DNA of 64,000 nucleotides from JAJXZJ01 sp050012855. GTDB taxonomy: Bacteria; Verrucomicrobiota; Verrucomicrobiia; Limisphaerales; J093. A model generated the notes under the pieces. It searched no databases. It had not been told where the DNA came from and saw nothing but the letters and a program-made list of their open reading frames with translations. The stretch is taken from NCBI GenBank assembly GCA_050012855.1, contig JBEKGJ010000001.1:1-64000 (forward strand), in the 5' to 3' direction. The position numbers were made by a program, and so were the translations under genes. Of the stretch, positions 46,716 to 55,150 are shown piece after piece. The stretch's first letter is position 1. Every line of letters starts with the position of its first letter.

Positions 46716-47237
46716 GGCGTTGATTGCGACTTGTGGATGATTCCTGTCATGGTCGTCTATCTGCTTAATTGCGCGGTCGTGTAATTTCTGTGGTAACGGC
46801 GGCGTCTCCTTGTCGGCGCTGTCCCAACTGGTGCGAATGCGCTCGACAATAACGCAAAAATCATTGGCGGTGTTGGGTGGGCAGGCCAAGTGCTGCTCGA
46901 TCTCGCGGCGCAACTCTCCGTATCGCGCGAATGCGTGCTTGTGGCGCTGCACAACGTCGTCATGCCGGAAAAAGAGCTGTAAACTCGATAATACTGCTGC
47001 TGCGAGGCTGAGTAAGCCTACTACGATTTTCGCGAATATCGTTGCCTGTGACTGGAGTGAGGCAAAAATGCTTGTGCCAACTATCGTAGTTAGAATCACA
47101 ACGATGATTCCCACGAAACGGTTGAGGCGGTGAGTATGATTGGCAGCTAAGATGTGTGCGACCTGTAAAACGCGAGTTCCTCGCTGCCATCTACGGAGCA
47201 ACGCTAACTGCTCTATCGTTGTTGTATCGGTGGTCAT
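46710..47237 (-). CDS. Cassette 1: SLATT-like two-helix membrane effector
   Basis: 175 residues. The layout matches SLATT (SMODS and SLOG-associating two-TM effector) proteins: an N-terminal helix LALLRRWQRGTRVLQVAHIL with AANHTHRLNRF, two adjacent membrane helices (FVGIIVVILTTIVGTSIFAS and AKIVVGLLSLAAAVLSSLQL), then a helix with HKHAFARYGELRREIEQHLA. SLATT proteins are predicted pore-forming effectors tied to nucleotide-signal or other defence systems, but no sensor or synthetase is beside this one. It is the first cassette, nearest the boundary element, where expression from an integron promoter would be strongest. The stop TAA comes from the attC 1 core. Confidence 0.7.
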   Translation of the reverse strand: MTTDTTTIEQLALLRRWQRGTRVLQVAHILAANHTHRLNRFVGIIVVILTTIVGTSIFASLQSQATIFAKIVVGLLSLAAAVLSSLQLFFRHDDVVQRHKHAFARYGELRREIEQHLACPPNTANDFCVIVERIRTSWDSADKETPPLPQKLHDRAIKQIDDHDRNHPQVAINAA

Positions 47238-47258
47238 TTTTACAGGAACGCTGCTACG

Positions 47259-47323
47259 CCGCCTAACGGGTACTAGGCCAAACGGCGGTTTGGCCTAGCC
47301 GGACGAGGTTTGGTCTATTTCGG
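47259..47323 (-). other. Boundary element of the cassette array (attI-like or degenerate attC)
   Basis: The reverse complement of 20243-20307 at 61 of 65 positions. On the minus strand it ends in GTTAGGC (47261-47267), the junction with the first cassette, and contains a TAGGCCAAAC/GTTTGGCCTA hairpin. No intI gene lies beyond it in the window. Confidence 0.6.
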
Positions 47324-47442
47324 GATATGACGGAGCCATTTCACGCTGGGCAGTCGCGCCAGGGCAAGCTGCGTATTTGGCCTAGCATGGGTTGGCCGCT
47401 TTCCCCGCCGCTGGCTGCACCGGTCGCATGAGGTTTGGCGGT

Positions 47443-47628
47443 TCAGTCTTTGTTCGTTCCCGTGGCCGGCGCGTGACGTTGCGGGCTGGCGGCGTCGTGA
47501 ATAACCACCTTGAACCCGTAGTTCTCCAGTCCCTTCTCGTGGCCCTTGTGCCGGCCCGGGAGTTGATCGCGCAGGCTGGTGACCTGGAACAGGTCGATGC
47601 CTCCACGCGGCCGGTCTGGCCTGTTCAT
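47443..47628 (-). CDS. Small ORF or C-terminal remnant
   Basis: 61 residues with protein-like composition: GGIDLFQVTSLRDQLPGRHK, then GLENYGFKVVIHDAASPQR. I recognise no family and see no ribosome site. It could be the end of a longer decayed gene or a small real gene. Confidence 0.3.
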   Translation of the reverse strand: MNRPDRPRGGIDLFQVTSLRDQLPGRHKGHEKGLENYGFKVVIHDAASPQRHAPATGTNKD

Positions 47629-47767
47629 GAACGGTGGCGCGCGTCATGATTCTTTCTCCGGTTCAAGGTTCAACTGAACGATGGGCTTTTATCACAGGGA
47701 ATCGGTAATGGTCAAGGTATAATCGGAAGGGAACTGACGCTCGGCGCATTCGCACACTGTTCTGGCA

Positions 47768-47990
47768 CGCGGCTCTGCGAACCGCGGCGCGTCTGACAGC
47801 AAGGAGCGGGTCGGACTAACCGAGCGACTCGGCTGCATGCGAAGCTGCTGCGGGTCACAGACCCGCGCGCCGCCACCGGACCGCGGCTTTGCGAGCCGCA
47901 GCAATGTCCGCAGCGAAGAACACGTCGGTTTTGTCGAAAGGCTCGGTTGTACTCGATTGTTCTGCGGGTCACAGACCCTCGGTCCGCTCG
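47768..47990. repeat. Two tandem copies of the dispersed ~105-bp repeat
   Basis: Copy B (47768-47873) and copy C (47881-47990) repeat the GCGGCT(C/T)TGCGA(A/G)CCGC palindrome, AGCGGGTCGG-like middle and CTG(C)GGGTCACAGACC end of copy A at 31476. The whole spacer 47324-48609 has no other supported gene; 48100-48290 is purine-rich with repeated GATTTTCCGAA-like strings. Confidence 0.65.
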
Positions 47991-48609
47991 CGGAAGGAGG
48001 TGCGAGCACGGCCAAACCGTGCCAGCCATGCGGCGAGGCGGAGTACTGACGCACATGGAAGCCGGCGTCGGTTGTCTTAACCGTTGGAATTCAGGTGGAA
48101 GTGAAAACGGAAGTTGAACATCAGAATGGCCGGGAGGAGGTCGGAATTGGAGGATTCGTCCCGATTTTCCGAAGGAGGACATCAAAAGCGGGAAGATCGG
48201 GCTCGATTTCGGAAGAAGAATGTCAGATTCGGAAAACCGAGGCCGATTTTCCGAAAAGTGGGGCTGGAAATCAGAGATTGATGCTGGTTTTGGAGATGTG
48301 GCCCGCCAAACGCGAAAGGACGCCAAGATGCGGCGACGGCAAGACGGTCCGGGGAGCCCATGCCGCTGGCGTGTGGTTTTCGGCGGCCCGCCGAAAACTC
48401 CTCCAGTCCGATCGGGAAAGCGTCCGGCGGGCCGCCGGACGCAGCAGGCGAGCCGCCTGCCCTCCCCGAATCACCGGGCGAAGAGGCACGTGGGTGGGTT
48501 GCGGACCACCGAGCCGCGACAGAGTGGTTGGGGCCACCGGGGCCGGTGGTGGTTTGCGGGTGGTTTGGGCTTGCCCGCCGGGGCCAATTGGCGTTTGTTA
48601 CTCGTAGGA

Positions 48610-49698
48610 ATGAGGTGGGGCAGCATCGGAAGGACGACGGCACTTGTTTGGCTGGCGGCAACCGCCATGGGATCACAAGTGCAGGTCCATCTTTCATGCC
48701 TGTCGTTGCGTCTCGCTCCCGCCACCGCCCAAAAGTCCGGGCTCGATTACACGGCCCAGGTCGGCAGCGACGCGACCGCCTCCAACGGTGAACTTGGCCC
48801 GGCACCGAACGGCACGCCCTCCTCGTATGGCGGGTTTCTCAGTTGGACCGACCCCACGACCCACAACCAGGTCACGTTCCCGTTCGTCGTGGACGTGCCG
48901 CCGCCGGCCGACACAAATCAGAACGGCGTGGACGATTTTTTCGAGGCGGCGTTCGAGGTGCCGGTCACCATGACCGAGGGCAGCTACCAGAACCCCGGTG
49001 ACGGCCTCCAGCATGGCCTGACCGCGACCTGGAGCCGGCCGGCGAACTCCAAGAATGGCCTCTGCGCCTTGAACCTCGTGGACCTCGGCCTGGTCTTCCA
49101 GCATCCGTTCGAACTGATCAAATACGACGGCGCCCTCAGTTACACCAACGCCGCCAGCCCATTCAGCGGCTGGGTGGAGTTGCAGCAGTTCCAGAACCCC
49201 ACCAACACGCTCGCCGGTGAGGCTACGTTGTGGCTCAACAACACGAACCGGCTGGACATGGCGGACGGTGCCTGGGCCAACGCCGCGGGCACGGCGATAC
49301 CCTTTGGGGTGGTGACGCCGCTGGCACGCACCGGCACCAATTACCTGGCCGCCTTCGCCTTCGCCGACGGCGACCCGACCACCCCGCAGGCCGATTACAC
49401 CGACTGGACGCTCCTGCTCTGCGACGCGCACGATTACAACGGCGACGGCATTCCCGATCTGAGCGACCCTCTGCCGCCACCGCAGATCATCCTCAACCTG
49501 GACAGCCAGGGCCTGGTGCTGCAGCTCCAGGGAGTGGTTGGCCAAAGCTACCGCCTGGAGCAGTTGTCCGACCTGAACGAAGACGACTGGTCGCCGGTCC
49601 AGAACCTCATGCTGACCAATGCGACGCAGGCGATCCCGCTCGGTCCACCCGCCCCGGGCGCGCAGTTCTACCGCGTGGAGCTGCTCAGCGCGCCGTGA
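48610..49698 (+). CDS. Exported protein with Ca-binding-like motifs and FYRL-type tail
   Basis: 362 residues from the ATG at 48610, with a signal-like stretch (TTALVWLAATAMGSQVQVHL). The frame is open further upstream (to 48220) but there it is repeat-derived Arg/Gly-rich sequence. Two Asp-rich loops resemble calcium-binding or dockerin/EF-like motifs: DTNQNGVDDFFE and DYNGDGIPDLSDP. The rest is beta-rich. The C-terminus (VLQLQGVVGQSYRLEQLSDL ... FYRVELLSAP) belongs to the tail module shared by exported proteins in this window. Probably a surface or secreted protein; function unknown. Confidence 0.7.
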   Translation: MRWGSIGRTTALVWLAATAMGSQVQVHLSCLSLRLAPATAQKSGLDYTAQVGSDATASNGELGPAPNGTPSSYGGFLSWTDPTTHNQVTFPFVVDVPPPADTNQNGVDDFFEAAFEVPVTMTEGSYQNPGDGLQHGLTATWSRPANSKNGLCALNLVDLGLVFQHPFELIKYDGALSYTNAASPFSGWVELQQFQNPTNTLAGEATLWLNNTNRLDMADGAWANAAGTAIPFGVVTPLARTGTNYLAAFAFADGDPTTPQADYTDWTLLLCDAHDYNGDGIPDLSDPLPPPQIILNLDSQGLVLQLQGVVGQSYRLEQLSDLNEDDWSPVQNLMLTNATQAIPLGPPAPGAQFYRVELLSAP

Positions 49699-49882
49699 TC
49701 CGTCATTGATTATTCCGGCGGTCAAGGCGAGTATTTTCAATTAACACCCTGGCTCACCCGCGAGGTAAGTTAGCCGTGTTATGACCGGACTGACTCTTTC
49801 TCATGGCGGTTGTGTTGCGAACCCGTCCCGCCAGCCCCGCCTCAGTCTCTCGCGCCGCTCAACCCCAAACCAACCCTGAATT

Positions 49883-52800
49883 ATGGAAGGTCTCCTTATC
49901 CTCATTCCACTGGCCTTAATCGCCGTCGTCGTGGTCTTCGTATGGATGGTTGCCCGGACGGTGTCGAACGGCCAGCAGTTGGACGCTCTGCGCGGCCTGG
50001 TGGACATGCTGTTGGCGGACGTCAGCCGGCTCAAGGAGCGCCTGGCGATGCTCGAAACCGCAAAGCCGCCACCGCCAGCCGAAGCCCAACCCCCTGTCGT
50101 CACCACCCAACCGAGTGTCATCGCGACCACTACGCCCGTCGCCCCGCTTCCGGCAACGCCGCCACCGCCCATGCGGACGATTGCCCCGCTCCCGCCACCT
50201 TTCGACACCGCCCGGAGCATCGTGCCGCCGGTCGTTCCCGCCCAACCCGCCGCAATACCCGCGATCAGGCCGGTACCAACACTGGCGCCGCGGATCGCGC
50301 CGCGCCGCCCGGCGATCAACTGGGAACAATTCATGGGCGTGAAACTGTTCGCCTGGATCGGCGGTTTCGCCCTGTTTCTCGCCGTCGCCTTCTTCGTCAA
50401 ATACTCCTTTGACAACAACCTCGTCCCGCGCGAGCTGCGGGTGGCGATGGGTTTTGTCACCGGCATTGGCCTGCTCGTGGGGGGCGTGCTGCTGCGGCGC
50501 AAGGCGTACCTCGTGACTTCCCAGACGCTTTGCGCCACGGGAGTCGTCATCCTCTACGCGGCGAGCTTCGCGGCCCACGGCTACCAGCTTGTCGGCGGTG
50601 GCCCGGCGTTCCTGCTCATGTCGCTGGTCACGGTGGTCGCGTTCATGATCGCCGGGCGCTTGGATGCCCAGGTCGTCGCCATTCTCGGCCTGGTCGGTGG
50701 TTTTCTCACGCCGCCGCTGCTCTCGACCGGGGAGGACAACCCGCTCGGGCTCTTCGGGTATGTCGCCCTGCTCGACATCGGCCTGGTCGCCACAGCGTTG
50801 AAACGGCGCTGGCATTACCTCGTGGCAATGGGCGTCGCCGGCACCGTGCTGATGCAAATCGGCTGGGTGGACAAGTTCTTCGCGGTGGACAAGGTGTTCA
50901 CGGCGATGGGCATCTTCGCCACGTTCAACCTGCTGTTCCTGGCGGCGTTCGTGGTGACGGATCGTCTGCGGCAGTGGAACCGATCGGTCTCCGCCTCCGT
51001 CCTGGTGATGCCGCTGGTGACCTTTGCTTTCACCGCGTCGTTCCTGACCTATCCGGAGCTGGGCGCCCGGCCCGGGGTCATCTTCAGCTTCATCCTGCTG
51101 GCCGACCTGTGCGTTCTCGCGGCAGTCGTGCTGCGCCACCCGCTCCCCCAGGTGCATCTGGTGTCCGGTGGCCTGAGTTTCCTCCTGCTGTCGGCCTGGA
51201 CCGTCAGCCACCTCAAGCTCGAGCTGCTGAACTGGCAGCTCGGCGCCTGCCTTGGCTTCGCGGCGCTCCACACCGTGTTTCCGCTCGTCTTGCAGCGGGT
51301 TCGCCCGGCCGCCGGCCGCACCTGGTGGGGGCATTTGTTCCCGCTGCTGGCGCTGGTGCTGACGATGCTGCCGCTGTTTCAAAACCTCGACATGCCGTGG
51401 CTGCTCTGGCCGGTGGTGTTGCTCATTGACGCGCTGGCGGTCGGCCTGGCGCTGATCACGGGCGCGGTGGTGGCGGTGGTGGCGGTACTGCTCCTGACCG
51501 CCGTGGTCACGCTGGTCTGGATCATCCACCTGCCGGCGGAACTCACCGCGATGCCGCCGCTGCTGCTCGTCGTGGGCGGGTTCGCCGTGTTCTTTTTCCT
51601 CATCGGCTCCTTCCTCGGCGAGAAAATCCTCGCCAAATGGGAGGCGGCCGAAGGCGGCGATGCCGGTTTTGTCGGCGTGGATTCGCTGGCGGCGCTCGGT
51701 CTCAAAAGCAGCCGGGCTGACCGGCTCGCGCAAATCCCGGCGCTCTCCGCCATCCTGCCGTTCCTGCTGCTGATCCTCGCCACTGCGCGCCTGCCGCTGG
51801 TGAGTCCGACGCCCGTGTTTGGCCTCGCCCTGCTGCTCGTCGTGCTGCTGCTGGGGTTGACCGTTGTGTTGGAGCTGCCGGTGCTGCCGCTGGTCGGCCT
51901 GGGCTGCGTGCTGGCCTTGGAGTACGTCTGGAACGGCGCGCACTTCACGGTCGCGACGGCGGGCACGACCGTGGCATGGAACGTCGTTTTCACGGCCGTG
52001 TTCATCGTCTTCCCGTTCCTGTTCCGCGCGAAATTCGCCGACCGGATTCTGCCGTGGGCGGCCTCGGCGCTCGCCGGACCGCTGCACTTCTACCTCGTCT
52101 ATGAAGCGGCGAAGCAGGCGTGGCCGAACGGTGCGATGGGGCTTCTCCCCGCTGCGTTCGCCGTGCCGATGGCGGTGGCACTTGCCCTGGTCGCCCGCCA
52201 ATTCGCGCCTGACGCGCCCAAGCGCACCGCCCTGCTGGCGTGGTTTGGCGGCAGCGCGTTGTTCTTCGTCACGCTCATTTTCCCGGTCCAGTTCGACAAG
52301 CAGTGGATCACCGTCGGCTGGGCACTCGAAGGGGCGGCGCTCCTGTGGCTGTTCCACCGCGTGCCGCATCCGGGGCTCCGTGCGGTCGGTGTGGCCCTGC
52401 TGGTGACGGCGTTCGCGCGGCTGGCGCTGAACCCGGCGGTCTTCGATTACCACCCGCGCAGTGAAACCCGCATCCTTAACTGGTTCCTCTACGGCTACGG
52501 CATCGTCACCGTCTGTCTGTTTGCGGCCGCACGGCTGCTCACCCCGCCGCGCAACCGTGTGTTCCGGTGGAACGCGCCACCCATTCTCACCGCCCTGGGC
52601 GCCGTGCTGGCGTTCCTGCTCGTGAACATCGAAATTGCCGACTGGTTCTCCACAGGGGCAACGCTCACCTTCGAGTTCAACGCCAACCTCGGCCAGGACA
52701 TGACGTACTCGCTGGCCTGGGGACTGTTCGCCTTCGTCGTGCTGGCGGCCGGCTTCAAGACCGCCAGCCGCTACGCGCGCTACAGCGGCATGGGCCTGTT

Positions 52801-52975
52801 GGTCGTCACGTTGCTGAAACTCTTCCTGCACGATCTCTGGCGCCTGGGCGGCCTCTACCGGATCGGCTCGCTGATCGGCCTCGCCCTGGTGCTGATCGTC
52901 GTCTCGTTCATCTACCAGCGTTTCCTGGCCGCGGATGCCGCGAACAAGAATGCCGCTCCGCCTGCCGCGACCTGA
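49883..52975 (+). CDS. DUF2339 multi-span membrane protein
   Basis: 1030 residues. After an N-terminal helix (LLILIPLALIAVVVVFVWMV) come a short coiled coil (DVSRLKERLAMLET) and a Pro-rich linker. The DUF2339 signature follows: INWEQFMGVKLFAWIGGFAL, RELRVAMGFVTGIGLLVGG, ILGLVGGFLTPPLLSTGE. About 25-30 membrane helices fill the rest. It closes with ARYSGMGLLVVTLLKLFLHD and RIGSLIGLALVLIVVSF. Function is unknown. It is followed 24 bp downstream by the DUF3999 gene, a pairing seen in many bacteria, so the two probably form a complex in the inner membrane. Confidence 0.92.
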   Translation: MEGLLILIPLALIAVVVVFVWMVARTVSNGQQLDALRGLVDMLLADVSRLKERLAMLETAKPPPPAEAQPPVVTTQPSVIATTTPVAPLPATPPPPMRTIAPLPPPFDTARSIVPPVVPAQPAAIPAIRPVPTLAPRIAPRRPAINWEQFMGVKLFAWIGGFALFLAVAFFVKYSFDNNLVPRELRVAMGFVTGIGLLVGGVLLRRKAYLVTSQTLCATGVVILYAASFAAHGYQLVGGGPAFLLMSLVTVVAFMIAGRLDAQVVAILGLVGGFLTPPLLSTGEDNPLGLFGYVALLDIGLVATALKRRWHYLVAMGVAGTVLMQIGWVDKFFAVDKVFTAMGIFATFNLLFLAAFVVTDRLRQWNRSVSASVLVMPLVTFAFTASFLTYPELGARPGVIFSFILLADLCVLAAVVLRHPLPQVHLVSGGLSFLLLSAWTVSHLKLELLNWQLGACLGFAALHTVFPLVLQRVRPAAGRTWWGHLFPLLALVLTMLPLFQNLDMPWLLWPVVLLIDALAVGLALITGAVVAVVAVLLLTAVVTLVWIIHLPAELTAMPPLLLVVGGFAVFFFLIGSFLGEKILAKWEAAEGGDAGFVGVDSLAALGLKSSRADRLAQIPALSAILPFLLLILATARLPLVSPTPVFGLALLLVVLLLGLTVVLELPVLPLVGLGCVLALEYVWNGAHFTVATAGTTVAWNVVFTAVFIVFPFLFRAKFADRILPWAASALAGPLHFYLVYEAAKQAWPNGAMGLLPAAFAVPMAVALALVARQFAPDAPKRTALLAWFGGSALFFVTLIFPVQFDKQWITVGWALEGAALLWLFHRVPHPGLRAVGVALLVTAFARLALNPAVFDYHPRSETRILNWFLYGYGIVTVCLFAAARLLTPPRNRVFRWNAPPILTALGAVLAFLLVNIEIADWFSTGATLTFEFNANLGQDMTYSLAWGLFAFVVLAAGFKTASRYARYSGMGLLVVTLLKLFLHDLWRLGGLYRIGSLIGLALVLIVVSFIYQRFLAADAANKNAAPPAAT

Positions 52976-52999
52976 GCCAACCCCATCGCCCATCCCATC

Positions 53000-55018
53000 A
53001 TGAAAGCGTCCTTTCTCTCCGCCCTCGTGCTCGTGGTTCCGGCCCTGCTGCCCGCCACCGCGGCCGAACCGCCCTCCGATTGGCGGCACGTGCAAATGCT
53101 GACCGTGCGGCAGCCCGGCCTGGTCAAAATCAGTCTGCCGTTCGAAACCCTCGGCGCCGCGCGGCCGGGCCTCGAAGATCTGCGCGTGTTCGACGAGCAG
53201 GATCGCGAGGTGCCGTACTTCATGCAACAAGCCGCGCCGGCGGTCCGCGAATGGCGCGCCGCGAAATCGCTCGACGTGACCCTCGCGCCTGCCGCCACGG
53301 TGCTCACCCTGGAAACCGGCGTCGCCCAGCCGATCGAAGCCATCCTTGTGGACGCGCCGACGATGCCGTTCATCAAAGCCGTGCGGATCGAAGGCTCAAC
53401 CGACGGCGCCACCTGGCAGACTCTGGCAGACGGCCTGCCGATTTTCCGCCAGGCCAACGGCGTGGCCCAGACCGAGTTGGCCCTCCCGCGCGGCGCCTGG
53501 CCCTGGCTGCGGTTGACGATGGACGACCGTCGCTCCGACCCGGTGCCGTTTCCAAAGATGGCAATCCCGCGCCTGCGCCTTGCGGCCGGGGAGTCCCGCG
53601 TGGAGGCTGTTCCGGTGACCATCGCCGCCTACACGAACGCCGACCGGCGGAGCCGCTGGGTGTTGGCATTGCCGGCGGCCCATCTCCGGCTGGCGACGCT
53701 GCAAATTGAAACCGCGGCGCCGTTGTTCACCCGCCGCGTGACGGTGGCGGCGCGGGAGCAAACGGAAAACGGCGTCGTGGAAACCCCGCTCGCCGGCGGC
53801 ACCATGTACCGTGTCGGCCTCGAGGGACAACCGGTGTCCTCAAACCTCACGGTGGCCGTCGAGGCTCTCGTGCCAGGCCGTGAACTGGTGCTGGCCATGG
53901 AGGACGGCGACAGCCCGCCGCTCGAGCTGAGCAACGTCCGCGCCGCCTGCCGTCCAGCCTACCTCGTCTTTCACGCCGAGCGCAGCGGCGCGTTCCGCTT
54001 GCTGACCGGCAACGGTCAGTGCGCCGCGCCGCGGTATGATCTCGCCGCGCTCGGGGCGAACCTCGAATCAGTCGCGCCGTCACCGCTGGTGCTTTCGCCG
54101 CTCGCCGACAACCCCGCCTACCGTCGGCCCGCCGCGTTGCCGGCCGTCACCGGCAACGGCGCGCCGCTGGACACCGCCGGCTGGCGTTTTCGCAAACCCG
54201 TCACCTTGCCCCGGGCGGGCGCGCAACAGCTTGAACTCGATCTCGACGTGCTGGCCCACGCGCAACCCGGCTTCGACGACCTGCGGCTTCTGCGCGGCAG
54301 CAACCAGGTGCCGTTCCTGATCGAGCGCACGACCGTCTGGCGGACGTTGACGCCGACGGTGACCGCTGCCAACGATCCTGAGCGCCCACGCGTCAGCCGC
54401 TGGCGCTTGACCTTGCCGCAGGCCGGCCTGCCGGTCACGCGTCTGACCGGCACGTCGCCCACCCCGCTGTTCCGCCGCGAGCTGTTGCTCTACGAGGAAG
54501 TGCCCGACGAACGTGGTTCCAAGCATCGCCGGGTGCTGGGCAGCGCCTCCTGGACGCAACAGCCGGATCAACCGGCCGCCTCCTTGTCGCTGATTTGCGC
54601 GGGCACGCCGGAAACCGACACCCTGTTCCTCGAGACGGACAACGGCGACAACCCGGCGATCGCGCTGTCGAAACTCGAACTGAGCTATCCCGCCACCCGC
54701 CTCGCGTTCAAATCGGACTCGACAGAAAGTCTGCACCTCTACTACGGCAATGCGCGGGCGTCCGCGCCGCAATACGATCTCAGCCTCGTCGCCGGCCAGT
54801 TGGCCGCGGCGGAAAAAACCGCCGCCACCGCCGGTGCGGAGGAACGACTCACCAAGGCGTCCTGGCGCGAACAGTTCGGCGCGACGTCCGGAGGCGGGCC
54901 GGTGTTGTGGGTGGTGCTGGGCGCGGTCGTCGTCGCCTTGCTTGTGGTGGTCACCAAGCTGTTGCCCAAGACTTCGCCCGAACCGCCGGGTGATGACGCC
55001 GGCGGACCCGCCCGTTGA
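53000..55018 (+). CDS. DUF3999 exported membrane-anchored protein
   Basis: 672 residues. A signal peptide (FLSALVLVVPALLPATAAEP) opens a beta-rich periplasmic part with ISLPFETLGAARPGLEDLRV, a typical DUF3999 string that recurs in the second half as LDLDVLAHAQPGFDDLRLLR, so the protein carries two similar halves. A single C-terminal membrane helix (VLWVVLGAVVVALLVVVTKL) anchors it, with a short cytoplasmic tail. The partner DUF2339 protein is encoded 24 bp upstream. Likely the extracytoplasmic partner of that protein; activity unknown. Confidence 0.9.
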   Translation: MKASFLSALVLVVPALLPATAAEPPSDWRHVQMLTVRQPGLVKISLPFETLGAARPGLEDLRVFDEQDREVPYFMQQAAPAVREWRAAKSLDVTLAPAATVLTLETGVAQPIEAILVDAPTMPFIKAVRIEGSTDGATWQTLADGLPIFRQANGVAQTELALPRGAWPWLRLTMDDRRSDPVPFPKMAIPRLRLAAGESRVEAVPVTIAAYTNADRRSRWVLALPAAHLRLATLQIETAAPLFTRRVTVAAREQTENGVVETPLAGGTMYRVGLEGQPVSSNLTVAVEALVPGRELVLAMEDGDSPPLELSNVRAACRPAYLVFHAERSGAFRLLTGNGQCAAPRYDLAALGANLESVAPSPLVLSPLADNPAYRRPAALPAVTGNGAPLDTAGWRFRKPVTLPRAGAQQLELDLDVLAHAQPGFDDLRLLRGSNQVPFLIERTTVWRTLTPTVTAANDPERPRVSRWRLTLPQAGLPVTRLTGTSPTPLFRRELLLYEEVPDERGSKHRRVLGSASWTQQPDQPAASLSLICAGTPETDTLFLETDNGDNPAIALSKLELSYPATRLAFKSDSTESLHLYYGNARASAPQYDLSLVAGQLAAAEKTAATAGAEERLTKASWREQFGATSGGGPVLWVVLGAVVVALLVVVTKLLPKTSPEPPGDDAGGPAR

Positions 55019-55150
55019 ATGTCCTCATTCCCGCGTTCCGCTCGCCACCGCCGACGCATTGGCGCGGCCCTTTGAGCATCCGTCGTTCCCTCCGCCAGCT
55101 CGAATGTGCTTTGCCGTTGCTCATCCCATATTCCCGTCAAGCACGCCGAA

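Noticed and set aside
48220..48609. Longer start of the Ca-motif protein
   Set aside because: The upstream in-frame part is repeat-derived and Arg/Gly-rich; the signal peptide begins after 48610.
49916..53230. Minus-strand 1104-residue frame
   Set aside because: Antisense of DUF2339; Gln/Arg/His-rich, with no signal or domain.
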